In this document: positions 11,943 to 22,743 of the stretch, piece by piece | How the letters are laid out: each line of letters starts with the position of its first letter | Numbering within the stretch: the stretch's first letter is position 1 | Assembly: GCA_965644295.1 (NCBI GenBank) | Contig: CBFFRP010000149.1 | Coordinates: 62,001-126,000 of the forward strand | DNA: 64,000 nucleotides | Direction of reading: 5' to 3' | Origin: Paraphysomonas bandaiensis | Taxonomy: Eukaryota; Chrysophyceae | Position numbers and translations under genes: made by a program | The notes under the pieces: generated by a model | Database searches by the model: none | What the model was told of the DNA's origin: nothing | The model's input: only the letters and a program-made list of their open reading frames with translations

Positions 11943-14819
11943 TCAATACATGTTGGCAAGTACTTGCATACTACTAAGAACGGTGTTTTTTCTCTTGATG
12001 CGCTCTACTTGACTCGACTTCACGGATTTCTCGAACATATTTCGTGGTACAGCAGTTCTCGCTGCAGAGCATGCAGCGAGTGTAGGAAGAGGAGGTGGGC
12101 TGGTATATGGCATATATGCTCTCTCTAGTTCCATAAGATGTTCTGCAGTCAATTCAGCGCCTTGTACTTTGTTTTTAGTGGGTTTCAGCGTGGATGTTCG
12201 AGAGTTCGCTGTTGATGTGACAGTGCCTCTTGAAGTGCCAGCCTTCGACTTTGTAGTCGACATCGAAACAACTGCACCACCATCACGTAAAGCGGGAACA
12301 CTATCAATACGCAATTTACTGTCCATCCGCTGACAAGGGTCGAGCAACTTGTACAAAATGATTATATCAACATCAGGAGTTCTCAACTTCCGCTGAGCGG
12401 CGGGTAGTCCAGGAAAAAAAACAGACAACATTTTTGACAACGAAAAAGAAGAGAGGACAGATTTCATTCCAGCGCGAAAATAGTACCCACAAAAACCCTC
12501 CGAGCACGATGCCGCCACACCAATACGTTCACGCCACTTAGTGAGCTTTGTCTTTTCTAGAGGTGGAGGTTGAAGTGGAGGTGGAGGGGCTTCTTCACCA
12601 TCATTACTTTCAGGTTCTCCACGCAGAACAGGTTCAGGATCAAGTATAATGCAATCAGAAGCCTTCACGAAAGTGTAGTCCAAACGGTTTCCGGGGACTC
12701 CAGATGTAAGGGAAATTCGACCTAAAAGCTCAGCACCGTCAGCGTCATAGACAACCACTTTGCCGTTGGACACATGAACCACAACTATTGAAACACCTCG
12801 AATAGGCCATATTTTGACAATTTCATCGCCAGGAATAAAGTCGATGCGAGAATCAACAAGTTCCGCATTCAAACAAGATTGCGCAGATGCAATAGGTGAT
12901 GTAACAGCTGGTACATCGAGGTTGCTACATGGCATAACTGCGTGGAGTTTATAGAAGCACAAGACACCTGACGTGTCTCCAGACACTAAAAAATGAGACT
13001 GAGTGCCTGTAACAAAGCACAATGAAGTGATGGCACTACTATGCTTCGCAGGGGCGCTCAAAAATTGCATAGTTTTTAGATCCCAGAGTGTAACCAGACC
13101 ATCTTCCTGACCAATGCAAACGATTGTTTTATGTTCGTCCATCTCCACTGCAGTGATTTCACTCGACAGCGTCCAGTGGTGTAGTAACTCTATAACAGGT
13201 GGTATATCACATGGCTGGTTGTTATTTCGTTCTTCAGTCTCATCTTTTACATCGGGCAATTTCCCGCTCCGCATCCCAAATATAAACCACGCCTTCACAT
13301 CCTCAAGGAATAAACACATGCCATTTTGATACCGCCTTCTGAACTTCTCGTCGTGGTTCAGCTCAGCTTGATCAAGACCCCTGTGCTGATTTGCCTGAAG
13401 AAGATTCCCAGTAGAGGTAGAAGGATTCACAGGTGGGGTTAGTACTGGCTTATAACCGTCGTCCCACTGAAGCTCTGACTGAAATGGAAAGATATGCGCT
13501 GATAGGACCCGAGTGGAATTTGTAAATATTTTTTCCCACTTCGATTTCAATTTTAACGGCATTTGTGAGAGCACCTGATCCTTCATATTCCATTCGCAAA
13601 GTGGAGGTACTACTGGTTGAGACTTTTTAGTCTCTTCATCCCCTTCATGATCCTCGTATTCGTGATGCTCTTCAATATCTGTCATACGCTTTGCAAAAGG
13701 ATCCTCTCTGCAATTGATTGCTGGAAACTTATAGAGAGATACTAGAATTCCATGTGATATGATCAAAGCACGACCATCAGATGAAAGCTCTACTTGAATG
13801 TCATCATTTTCAAGTAAACATTCAAAAGAATGTATGAATTTACACTCCAAATCTTGAGAACTGTTCCCAGATACTTCCACAAGAGACACACTGCATTTGA
13901 AGGGCTCCGCCGCAGGCGTCTCCGGCTCAGGCATTGGAACAGGTGCCTTTCCCTTGCCAGCTTTTTTGGCCGCTGCTTTAGCTTGCTTTTCTCTCTCAGC
14001 AACAACTTCTGGGTCTTCTTGAGGTATTTCTTGGCGTTGTATTTTCAGCACCGCTACACGACATGCGTACTCTGGGGGGACGACAGTAGAGGCGTTCGAC
14101 ATATAAACACGCAAGTAAGCCGGTTCTGATTCCTCTGGGAACACTTGAAGTGTCTGCACAGACTTTCCACTAGACACACTGGACACCACAAACGATCCAG
14201 CAGTATTAATTGAATAAACAAATTTCCCACCACTTGTCATGGCCGCTACGTTCTTAGACTTTTCTTTCTCACTCGAAGGGAAACATTCATTATCAAGATT
14301 ACGATTGCGGCGGACGACTGTGTTGCGACCTGGGATTTCCTCATGAACCTCGGGGTGTTTGCGTAAAATTTCCAGCCATGCGCTGTCAATTATCTCCATC
14401 TGTAGAATAGGTAAACTCAATAGTATTAGCACAACATAAAGTTCTACCTCTAATATTTTAGATATCATTCTGTACGGCTGAGGTAGAGGATCGGAAAACT
14501 GGTCTGGATCAAGATGATCACTTGGCAAACCCACATCAAGAGTTTTCATTAGTTTATGATACTCTATTTCACCATTCGAAGCAAGAAATCGGCGATCAAT
14601 AAAGTCGTACTCTTTCGGGTCTAATTGGACATTGAAATCATCAAGTGCCTCGACAAGTGATTTCAACGGTATGGTTCCTTTGTATACTTTACCAGACAAG
14701 TGCTCAAGCAAGTCTCTAATTGAATTAGCTTCTCGAATTTTGGACTGAATGGAAGCAACTAAAGCTTGTCCTCCAGGTAGCTTCTTGATTAGAGTTGATC
14801 CTTTGGTGTCGTCAAACAT
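11943..14819 (-). CDS. WD-repeat protein, WDR93-like (probable axonemal protein)
   Basis: One open frame of 958 codons. A likely 48-nt intron (14447-14400; GAG|GTAGAA ... CTAATAC ... TTCTACAG) is a multiple of three, so the frame stays open whether or not it is removed; removal gives 942 residues. The N-terminus (about 25-95) looks like an EF-hand-type pair. It is followed by DPLPQPYRMISKILE, which recalls the conserved N-terminal motif of WDR93 (Chlamydomonas FAP297, central-pair C1d projection). The middle has a Lys/Ala/Pro-rich insert and the C-terminal half has degenerate WD repeats (for example TIVCIGQEDGLVTLWDLKTM and FLVSGDTSGVLCFYKL). The family call is by motif memory only. The gene is divergent from the methyltransferase. 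Confidence 0.55.
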   Translation of the reverse strand: MFDDTKGSTLIKKLPGGQALVASIQSKIREANSIRDLLEHLSGKVYKGTIPLKSLVEALDDFNVQLDPKEYDFIDRRFLASNGEIEYHKLMKTLDVGLPSDHLDPDQFSDPLPQPYRMISKILEVELYVVLILLSLPILQMEIIDSAWLEILRKHPEVHEEIPGRNTVVRRNRNLDNECFPSSEKEKSKNVAAMTSGGKFVYSINTAGSFVVSSVSSGKSVQTLQVFPEESEPAYLRVYMSNASTVVPPEYACRVAVLKIQRQEIPQEDPEVVAEREKQAKAAAKKAGKGKAPVPMPEPETPAAEPFKCSVSLVEVSGNSSQDLECKFIHSFECLLENDDIQVELSSDGRALIISHGILVSLYKFPAINCREDPFAKRMTDIEEHHEYEDHEGDEETKKSQPVVPPLCEWNMKDQVLSQMPLKLKSKWEKIFTNSTRVLSAHIFPFQSELQWDDGYKPVLTPPVNPSTSTGNLLQANQHRGLDQAELNHDEKFRRRYQNGMCLFLEDVKAWFIFGMRSGKLPDVKDETEERNNNQPCDIPPVIELLHHWTLSSEITAVEMDEHKTIVCIGQEDGLVTLWDLKTMQFLSAPAKHSSAITSLCFVTGTQSHFLVSGDTSGVLCFYKLHAVMPCSNLDVPAVTSPIASAQSCLNAELVDSRIDFIPGDEIVKIWPIRGVSIVVVHVSNGKVVVYDADGAELLGRISLTSGVPGNRLDYTFVKASDCIILDPEPVLRGEPESNDGEEAPPPPLQPPPLEKTKLTKWRERIGVAASCSEGFCGYYFRAGMKSVLSSFSLSKMLSVFFPGLPAAQRKLRTPDVDIIILYKLLDPCQRMDSKLRIDSVPALRDGGAVVSMSTTKSKAGTSRGTVTSTANSRTSTLKPTKNKVQGAELTAEHLMELERAYMPYTSPPPLPTLAACSAARTAVPRNMFEKSVKSSQVERIKRKNTVLSSMQVLANMY

Positions 14820-15466
14820 TATCGTACACCCAAATATGGAATACAGTTAAAGATTAGTTTCAATTCTTTGTCAATTAAGTACACAGTTGTAGTTGTAAAT
14901 ATCACGCTTGTAATTCTACAATGATGACAGCAGTGGTGACAAATATCTAGATCAGTGTATCTCTATATCAACTATTAATTAATCAACAGCATAGTCTCAA
15001 CACGTCTGCTCATATGCTCAATCTACTTGCTTCTTATCCTGTCGAAGTATCGCTATTCAAGTGACAGGGACTTTAATAGCATTCATCTTCTACACAATCC
15101 TCCATATGAATTAAACACATACACACATTCCATACACACTGCATCACTCAGTGTATAACTGCCTGTATAATATATGTGTATGTACAGTATTATATCAACC
15201 GTATGGCTAGAATACAGTGGGATTTTAATATATTATTATATTTTTACACTTTTATCACACACTTCTCCTAGTTTTCTCGAAAATCAGTGTTTTCGAAGAT
15301 TCTGTTTCTAGATTCTCCGGTATTGTGTTTGGCGTATCCTGGAAATATCTGGATATAGCATGCAGGTATATCATGCCATAGTATGGTATATGAACAGCAG
15401 AACCCGCACTCACAGCAACACAAAACACTGAGCATCTATCAAGATCAGTAACTGCCGTATATAATT
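14820..15466. other. Divergent intergenic region
   Basis: Shared 5' region of the WDR93-like and methyltransferase genes, AT-rich. It has one AACAGCAG-type motif (15393-15400) and no ORF of note. Confidence 0.5.
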
Positions 15467-16363
15467 ATGACTGATTTTAATTTCAGTGTGTCGACTTGTC
15501 CGTGTTGTATCCCCAGCACTATAGTCGCTGTCGTATTTCTTTGTTGGATATTCACTAAATCATGTAACCTCATTGCACAGTGTTTCTTGTCTAATAGTTC
15601 AGTTGTTACAAAAGGACTCAAGTGTCTTTTATACATAACAAATATTCTTGTTGTATTAGTTGCTATATTTATGGGTGCGCTTATTTCGTCAAGCTCTGCA
15701 CGAGATTCATTTTTTGCCTTCCTTTGCTCTAAAATGACTCAAAGTCCCGATCTTGACCCCATGCGATGTGGGCTAGTTGGGAATATTAGCGGTCGCGTAT
15801 TGGAGTTCGGATTTGGACCTGGTACGAACTTTAGATGTTGGAAGAATGCTGCCATCACTGAGTGGGTAGGTGTTGATCCGAACACACATTTCGCGGATAC
15901 TGTAGCGACACAAAAGCTTGAGCGAAACTTAACATTCCCGTCAAGTGTAGTGTGGCTAAAAGGTGAAAACGTTGATGTTGAACCTGGAAGTTTTGATGTC
16001 GTTGTTGCCACCCATACCTTGTGTTCGGTTACTGACGTAGGTCAGGTACTGCGTCAAATATCACGCGCACTTAAACCAGGGGGTACATTTTATTTTATGG
16101 AGCACGTTGCTGCACCAAAGGGTTCTACGCTACGATATGTGCAGCAATTGCTGTCGCCGTTCTTCTCAGTTATTGGTAATGGTTGCCAATTTCGGGAGTT
16201 GTGGAAAGATATCAGTGCTAGCAACTTTGAATCTGGCCTTGAGACTTTTGATATTGTGCTAGATCATGTAGAGGCGCCAATTAAGTTGCCACCTCTTGTG
16301 CCCCATATTGTAGGTACTGCAAAGAAGCATCTCAATATCCAGTCGGAGTGTGAATCTGGATGA
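15467..16363 (+). CDS. METTL7-like membrane-anchored SAM methyltransferase
   Basis: Single-exon, 298 residues. Two hydrophobic segments lie at about 16-40 and 52-74. They are followed by a class I Rossmann methyltransferase fold with motif I VLEFGFGPGTNF, the acidic residue in GVDPN, SFDVVVATHTLCSV as motif IV and LKPGGTFYFMEHV as motif V/VI. The FGPGTN signature and the overall size are those of the METTL7 (TMT1) family, thiol methyltransferases of the ER and lipid-droplet membrane. The two N-terminal helices are one more than human METTL7A/B usually show. The exact substrate is unknown. It is divergent from the WDR93-like gene with 647 bp between starts. Confidence 0.8.
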   Translation: MTDFNFSVSTCPCCIPSTIVAVVFLCWIFTKSCNLIAQCFLSNSSVVTKGLKCLLYITNILVVLVAIFMGALISSSSARDSFFAFLCSKMTQSPDLDPMRCGLVGNISGRVLEFGFGPGTNFRCWKNAAITEWVGVDPNTHFADTVATQKLERNLTFPSSVVWLKGENVDVEPGSFDVVVATHTLCSVTDVGQVLRQISRALKPGGTFYFMEHVAAPKGSTLRYVQQLLSPFFSVIGNGCQFRELWKDISASNFESGLETFDIVLDHVEAPIKLPPLVPHIVGTAKKHLNIQSECESG

Positions 16364-17720
16364 CATTAGTGCTTCAGTGACTTCTGATTGTACCCATCAT
16401 TGTAGGAGGCAACTGTTTCATCTAGAATGTCGTGCAACTATATACCACAATACTAACCTAAGTATGATGTTAAGTGCTCATAGTGACTTTTGAAGTTTTC
16501 GTTGGAATCATAGTCATATAGCTGCAAGTGATACTACGCAGCATTACACAAGTGTAGGTCGGATCTGTTTGTTCTTATCTTCTTTTGACGACTGTATAAT
16601 GCGTAACATTACTCGCAGAAGAAGACAACTTTTCAACCAATCATCGCGCGTTTACTGATAAATATGCAATTCGAAGTATAATGTAAAGTGAAGAGTACTA
16701 TAGCAAAATTAGGTATGACAAGGTTCGTAGTAGGATGTTAGGGATTTCTATATGATTATTTCTGGAAGTAGAAAACTAGCCATTTATGGCTGGGAAACCA
16801 CTTCTAGAATTAGCTATGGGGATATAGGTAGAAGGATATGTATATAGCAGAAGTAAGAAGTTGAAAAGTCTAGGACTTAAAGAGTAAGAAAAGAAAAGCG
16901 TTGGGTGCTGTAGGAAGACTATTTCTACCCTACATCACCTGTGCACATGGACAGTGATGATAAGACCACATATATAAAAGTCTTATCCCCATTTTGTCTC
17001 AAAAAATGCTTTTTTTTGACCTGATTTGGGCTCAACAGGGCGCTCATATCAGCACCGGGCAAATATAGACATTCAACTTCAATATTCGGTTGAACAGAAG
17101 CTCACTTCTATCTTTATTATAATATTGACAGTCGAATGTACGTGATTTTATTATAGTACACAATTATAGAGAAACCACAATCATGAGCCAAATATCAAGA
17201 GCAGATCATCTAACACTCCAGGTTATATTCCATCCTTCGACTGCTGTATAAGATCACAACGATGTCAGTGCAAGTGATCTGTCTTCATATCCAGGACTTC
17301 GAAACAATTTCAAGAATATTACAGGAGAGTTTAAGTACCATATCTGATGCTATATAGGTGGTTAGGAGCAGTGGCACCCAGTTCTTTCAGGGCTTGAGCC
17401 ATATCATGCTTCTCAGGATATTGTGTGTCCCATATCATACACACATCATTCGATCAGGTGCACTTGCAGAAGTTAAGCCTGCTGTATATGAATGTGATGA
17501 TGATGCTAATCAAGGCAATATGAAGCCTCTCTGTCATCTTCAACTGTTTACATTTATCATCACACTTACAGTATACAACATATCATTCATTTGAAACTAT
17601 ATGAGTTCTCATTTGTGTTATTAATTTAATCAAGGAACATCTATTTCTTAATACAGCAAGCATGCTACAAATTGCAATACAATCTAATATTAACTTTTCA
17701 ACGTCATGAGGATTAGCTAC
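16364..17720. other. Long intergenic region
   Basis: AT-rich with stop codons in all frames. Small imperfect inverted repeats are visible (for example around AGCCATTTATGGCT near 16779). Two ATACAGCAG-type motifs on the minus strand lie near 17240 and 17480. I see no gene. Confidence 0.5.
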
Positions 17721-17721
17721 A

Positions 17722-17841
17722 ATTTAACCTAGGGATAAGGAGTATCGTCCCTTGTCTAAATTTTAAAACTCGGGCTTTTCGCCCTCGTTTTAAAATTTTG
17801 AGCGCGGGACGATATAGCCTCCTTATTGCCCGTGGTTAAAT
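17722..17841. repeat. 120-bp hairpin (foldback) element
   Basis: Ends are ATTTAACC (17722) and GGTTAAAT (to 17841). The arms also pair through AAGGAG/CTCCTT, ATCGTCCC/GGGACGAT, AATTTTAAAAC/GTTTTAAAATT and CGGGC/GCCC around a TTTTC loop. Nearly the whole element folds into one stem, which is the signature of a miniature foldback element or a very stable RNA hairpin. Confidence 0.75.
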
Positions 17842-17852
17842 ATAACTATATT

Positions 17853-18045
17853 GTTAGCAATAGGGGTCAATGGTCAATAATCAGCACCAGGTAAGTAGCT
17901 AGATGAAAACTAGTCAAGCTAAATAGATTTTTACCTGTAACTAACTAGTGCAAATTTTCATATCCTACTATGTAACGCTACGAAAGCTGTTTGTGCGTCG
18001 CCGCAAGCACCAAGGTGCGACTACTTCCGTTTTGTATGTGAGGGA
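17853..18045 (+). repeat. Inverted-repeat-family arm fragment
   Basis: Contains the family blocks TTAGCAATAGG, AACTAACTAGTG, ATATCCTACTATGTAACG, GCTGTTTGTGCGTCGCCGC and CACCAAGGTG in that order. It is diverged at its outer end and has no nearby right arm. Confidence 0.65.
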
Positions 18046-18084
18046 GAAGCTCTCTATAGATGAGTCCTTGAAGTGCAGATGGGG

Positions 18085-18300
18085 TTATTCAAGGGGGCGT
18101 CCATTAGGGTAGGGGTCTGCAGGACTTTGTGGAGGCACAGGTGTCTGAATTAGTGAGTCGAGTGTTCCCAACCTGAGAGACGTGGGCGACGGGGTAGATT
18201 GGGATTCCGATGTGTCTTGAGATGGCGTGGGGCGCGAGTTGGGTCTAGGGAGAAGGAATAGCAGACGGAGGCGGTGTCGTGGCATCTCCGCTGGTGCCAT
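18085..18300 (-). other. Short C-rich ORF next to transposon arm
   Basis: 71 codons rich in Pro, Ser, Thr and Arg, ending PADPYPNGRPLE-stop. The tail resembles the PKGRPPD tails in C-rich frames at 9297-10751 and near 33550. It directly abuts an inverted-repeat arm, so it may be a remnant of that element's gene. It is too short to call a real gene. Confidence 0.25.
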
Positions 18301-18750
18301 GTGTGGGGTAAGTTAGGATGATAAGACCAGCAATTTTAGTCATTATGGCGAGGCTTAATCACCCGTAGTCGTTACAGTACTATTAAAAAGAAGTATCCAT
18401 GACATGGTATTCTCTAAATCAAAGCCAATCAGAAGCGTGGTGTTATAGTTTGTAATAATAGAAATCATGAATACGTGTCGTGCTCAACGAGACTTTTTAT
18501 TATAATTGTGGCAAAGACGTACAATTCCTTGCCTAATCCAACTCCATGCCAAGATTTACGTAACACAAAAAGGCTAAGTATTCGGAAGAAAAGTGGCTGC
18601 TAAGCTTGATCCCCCAAAGAAGCATTGTAGCTTGATTGCCACAGAGTAACACTCACACATTAACGTTATATATAGACATATTTATAGCCTGAAATCGTGG
18701 CAGAAAATCTGACATTCACAGAGCTATATTTTAAAAAATCGTAAATTGTA
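18301..18750. other. Intergenic region 3' of kinase 1
   Basis: AT-rich, no ORF, and no similarity seen to the 3' flank of the second kinase gene. Confidence 0.5.
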
Positions 18751-21700
18751 CTAGACTCTGTTCGTTGCCTCCAATGAGTGTATTACAGTCACCAGCTGCT
18801 CTGATGAGACAGGCTTATGTATTACAGTACTTGCGCCATGTTCCAGAAAATAAGCTGTATCTGCTTTTAATACATTTCCAGTCAATCCAATTATTGGTAT
18901 AGTATATCCTTTTTCACGTAATATTTTAGCTGCTGTTGGTCCATTCATTCTAGGCATCTGGCCATCAACATGGGTTAATTTAAGCAAACATCATATAACA
19001 CAAAAATTACCTCGTAATCCATTACAATCGCATCAATAGTATCTGGGTTCTCGATAACTTTACTAATGCATTCTTCCCCATCAACTGCTTCCAGGCAAGT
19101 GTAGTTTGCTTGTCGCAACAACCGGCACACCACTTTGCGGCACATCGCAGAGTCATCAACCACAATTACATTTCTGGGAGAAAATGAAGTGTCCAATGCA
19201 CACTCAGAACGATAAGACTCTAACATCAACTTCGGAGTGGGTGGGATTGACACGCATTCTGTTCCCTGTATAGCCATTGTAACAGGTGTTGTAGGAGAAT
19301 CCCTTGGGAAAAACACTGGTAACTCGACAACAAACGAAGTGCCACACCCCTCTCCAGCAGAGCTACACGATATGGTGCCATGATGATGCTCAACAATGCT
19401 TTTAGCAATCCAAAGCCCAAGCCCAGAGCCTTGACCGGCCTGTGTACACATAATAAACACCTATCGATGCAGTAACAATGCATTGCCACACTATTATACC
19501 TGTAGTTTATTGGTTTTAAACTGCCAGCCTTCCTTGAATACATTGTCTATATTTTCTTGAGATAGTCCAACACCGGAATCTCTCACCGTTATTACAACTG
19601 AACCTTCCGCGATATGTGTACCTTGGTACTGGGACGCTACTTCGTTGACATGAGGGAGTCCATCGCGATTCCATTTCACTGAAATATATATATATGAGAC
19701 CGTATTTACAATAACGAAGTTTCATAGAAGTCTGGTTGCGCCATTAAAAATCAACAAAACCATATAGTACCTGAAACATCCACAGAACCGCCTGCTTTGG
19801 TAAACTTTAGAGCGTTAGATATTAGATTGCGAATAACTTGTCGAAGTTTACTGTCATCACCATGTATACATAGTGCCATCATTCTCGTGCTGGGTGATAC
19901 GCTTTGTAAACTCGAGCTATCATGGGCCGAGAATGATTTAGCAGAAGCACTCAAGTCACTTTCTTTACGCAATGCTTCTCTTACGGCATTATTTAACTCC
20001 TCCGACATACGGCTGTGCCTCCTAATTTCACAGTCCTTCTCGTCAGACGTTTCTGTATCGAAAGTTAAGGTTACTCCGGCCTCCACAGCTTGAATCTCAA
20101 ATAATCTTGTTGTAGTGAGCATTAGTTCCATCACATTCAGAATCTCCAAGTTCATATCAATATTACCAAACTTAATTCGATCGTATTGAAGTAAGTCATT
20201 GAGGATCAATACCGCAGCATCAGTACTGCCACCAATGTTTTCCAATAGAGCAGAAAAATCATCCAATTTCTCACGGGACACTTGAATTGGTCTATCTACA
20301 TTTGCTACGGTTCGTCGATCATCAACAGCAGTAACATTGGCTGGAAGAAGAGATTGTATCTCGCGAGCTACTAATTTAATGCCTAAACTGACTGTAGTGA
20401 GGGGAGTTCTCATTTCTGCATAGAGTATGTATCAGAGAAATTCAACATATAATATGTATTGGTACAAGGACTTACCGTGACTAATATAACGAACAAAATT
20501 CCTCTTGGCCTCATCATTCTCGAGGGTGCGCTTCGTGACTACCACGTCGTACCCCACAAACTGCACCATGCATGCTATTATCACAGCTACTGTTATCGCA
20601 GAAGTATAAATTGGACCATTCCCGTGGAACACTTTCGAGTAGGTTTCATCTCGGTATATGGTAACGGTGTATGTAAAGTCAATATTGTCGAAGAAAGAAA
20701 CAGGAAACTTCACTCTGTCTTCTTTATATTGCTTCTCTATTTTGCACCCAGATTCAATGTATACAGCTCTTCCATCTACAAATGTAAAGCAGTATTCACT
20801 CCTCTCATCATTCAAAACAACATGCAGACCCTCAGTGGATTCGAACACAGATTTGGTTAGCATTTCATCCCAATTAAACAGAGCAGATACAGAGCCCACA
20901 TGAATATATTCCTGGCCACCTAAGGTAATAATAATACTTGAAGAAGCTACATCCGGTTCTAAATCACTGAAATTTGTGATCGGTAACATCACAGGGTGAT
21001 GTATAAAACTTGCGGGACGAAATTCCACATCTTCCACGAGGTGAATTACTCGAGAGATACCCATGCATTCTTGAGCTATTACTGACATCTCTGTGCCTTC
21101 CATACTACCATCATACCTACGAATACATTCGAATATCGGATCAATAGCGTCAATGCGGTCCTGATCGGAGTATATATTAAACAGGAGAGCTCCTCTATTG
21201 ACTGTCGGATTCTTGATCTGAACGATTGGCAGAATTAAATCATTCTCCCCATAAGAATAGGGTTCAGTCACTGTGTACACTTTATTCGTAGACTCGTTTA
21301 CAGCAAATATGCCTTGTTGACGAATGCTCTCAGCAAGGTCCGGAAACCCTGAGGCGGAGTAAAAGTCACTGGTATACTTGATAAATGACGGAATCTGTCG
21401 GGGATGTATTTTCACTTCGTGATTGCATCCACGTATATCTGCCATTGTTATCAACGAGTTCACAAATCTATCATACACCTCAATATCGACAGTGCAATTC
21501 GGCCACGATGCTGTGGTTGGACAACTTGTCTTCAACAAAGACTCCATGCTATTCAACGCTGATTGCTTGGTTGCAAAGCCCTCTTTACAGTACCGCTTCA
21601 TGTGGTCGGTCAAGGACTTGAAGGACAACTTCTCAACTTTGTCTTCATCTGCTCTCATGAGTGTGTATGAGAAATACCCTCCAATCGCAGCGGTGGCAAA

Positions 21701-21796
21701 CAAACAGCACATCAGTGTCAACCTCAATAGATTTAAGCTGTGGTCGAAATTGGCTTTGCCTCCTAGAGGCCCCAAAGGAGTTACTTTCAATGACAT
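18751..21796 (-). CDS. CHASE-type hybrid histidine kinase, copy 1
   Basis: Five exons encode 926 residues: 21796-20476, 20415-19771, 19678-19500, 19439-19011 and 18957-18751. A first membrane helix lies near 22-42. An extracellular region of about 350 residues follows with CHASE-like features (PIVQI, then GALLFNIYSDQDRIDAI, later ALFNWDEML). A second helix is near 400-418. The cytoplasmic part has H-box SHEMRTPL (its His completed by splicing exons 1 and 2), N-box KLRQVIRNLISNALKF, G1 DSGVGLS, G2 GSGLGLWIAK and a receiver domain (VVDDSAM, phospho-acceptor Asp in VMDYEMPRMNGP, LTGN, HKP). All key residues are present, so it should be a functional sensor kinase with a phosphorelay. It is the inverted near-duplicate of the kinase at 27944-30960, introns included. 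Confidence 0.9.
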
Positions 21797-22239
21797 ATAG
21801 TTCTCGATGAAATGATTGGAAATATATGAATGATAACTGTATATATGATTTGTTTTAATGTGTTTAATGTTATGTGTACAGGGGATGGCCTACTCCTGTT
21901 CGTGCGTTCCAGTCGCATTGGTATATTGCCTTGAGAATAATGAGGGAAATAGAGAGTCCTCGAAAATCTCATCGTTATGGTAGCAAAACAGTGATTGGGG
22001 AATGGCCTCATCTCTAATCGTCTGCATTCATTATATATGGTCACATTGTACATCCCTCCTCCCCAAACCCCTCTGCCGACTATACAGCAAATGGGACGAA
22101 AATATCCTCAAGATTTGTACAGAGTTTTCCCACAAAAAAAAACATGAATGAAAATGTGTTAGTAATTTTTATACTATTTTTCAAAAAGTGGTGTTTTTTT
22201 ACTTTCCACACCGTATTTATCCCCCAATTCGACTCTTTT
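21797..22239. other. 5' flank of kinase 1 up to the retrotransposon boundary
   Basis: Homology with the second kinase stops at about the start codon, so this stretch is unique. It contains a TATACAGCA motif (22080) and homopolymer A and T runs. No ORF. Confidence 0.5.
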
Positions 22240-22375
22240 CATGAATTTTTCGTCATTTCAAATGATTTTCCAAGACAATGGACACAATGCGGTGTGGTGT
22301 GTACCATCATGGCGTAAATAATACAGTCGAGTCCTATTCAGTATTTCGGTTTGCCTGCTTGATCTGCATGTTGAT
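22240..22375 (+). repeat. 136-bp direct repeat flanking the copia element, left copy
   Basis: Begins CATGAATTTTTCGTC and ends CTGCATGTTGAT. By eye it is identical to 27474-27609 and in the same orientation. It abuts the outer edge of the left LTR. Confidence 0.9.
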
Positions 22376-22731
22376 CGTAGAGCTAAATGATGATTCGGTA
22401 TAGAAGTCTTCGAGTGATGGAAATGAAAGTCAACGTGCACATTCGTTTTTGTTACAGTGATTATGTTTTCAGTCATTGTACATGTGTGACTCTGTAGGAT
22501 ACGAGTGAGAGTGTACAGTAGAACATGATCAGCTGTAGTATTATTGTGTTGTAGGGAGACACCATAATTTCCTATCACTAACGATTTCTGTAGTATTTGC
22601 AAAGAGACTTGTCTTTTGCCTACCTGTAGTGTAGTTTGAACGGAGGACAACGGGCGAACTGGATCCGTGAGTGTTTGATTGATCTGTAGTATCAGTGTTG
22701 TATTTTCGATCCAAGTACGTATTTCTCTTCG
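22376..22731 (+). repeat. Left LTR of the copia element
   Basis: 356 bp, identical by eye to 27118-27473. The ends are CGTAGAG...CTCTTCG, an imperfect 7-bp inverted repeat, instead of the usual TG...CA. Identical LTRs indicate a recent insertion. Confidence 0.85.
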
Positions 22732-22743
22732 TGATAGGAAATT

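Noticed and set aside
17358-17594. 78-codon ORF
   Set aside because: No motif, no splice partners and no conserved look.
22240-22375. 136-bp repeat as part of a longer 492-bp LTR
   Set aside because: The order is X-LTR on the left but LTR-X on the right, so no single LTR definition fits both ends.
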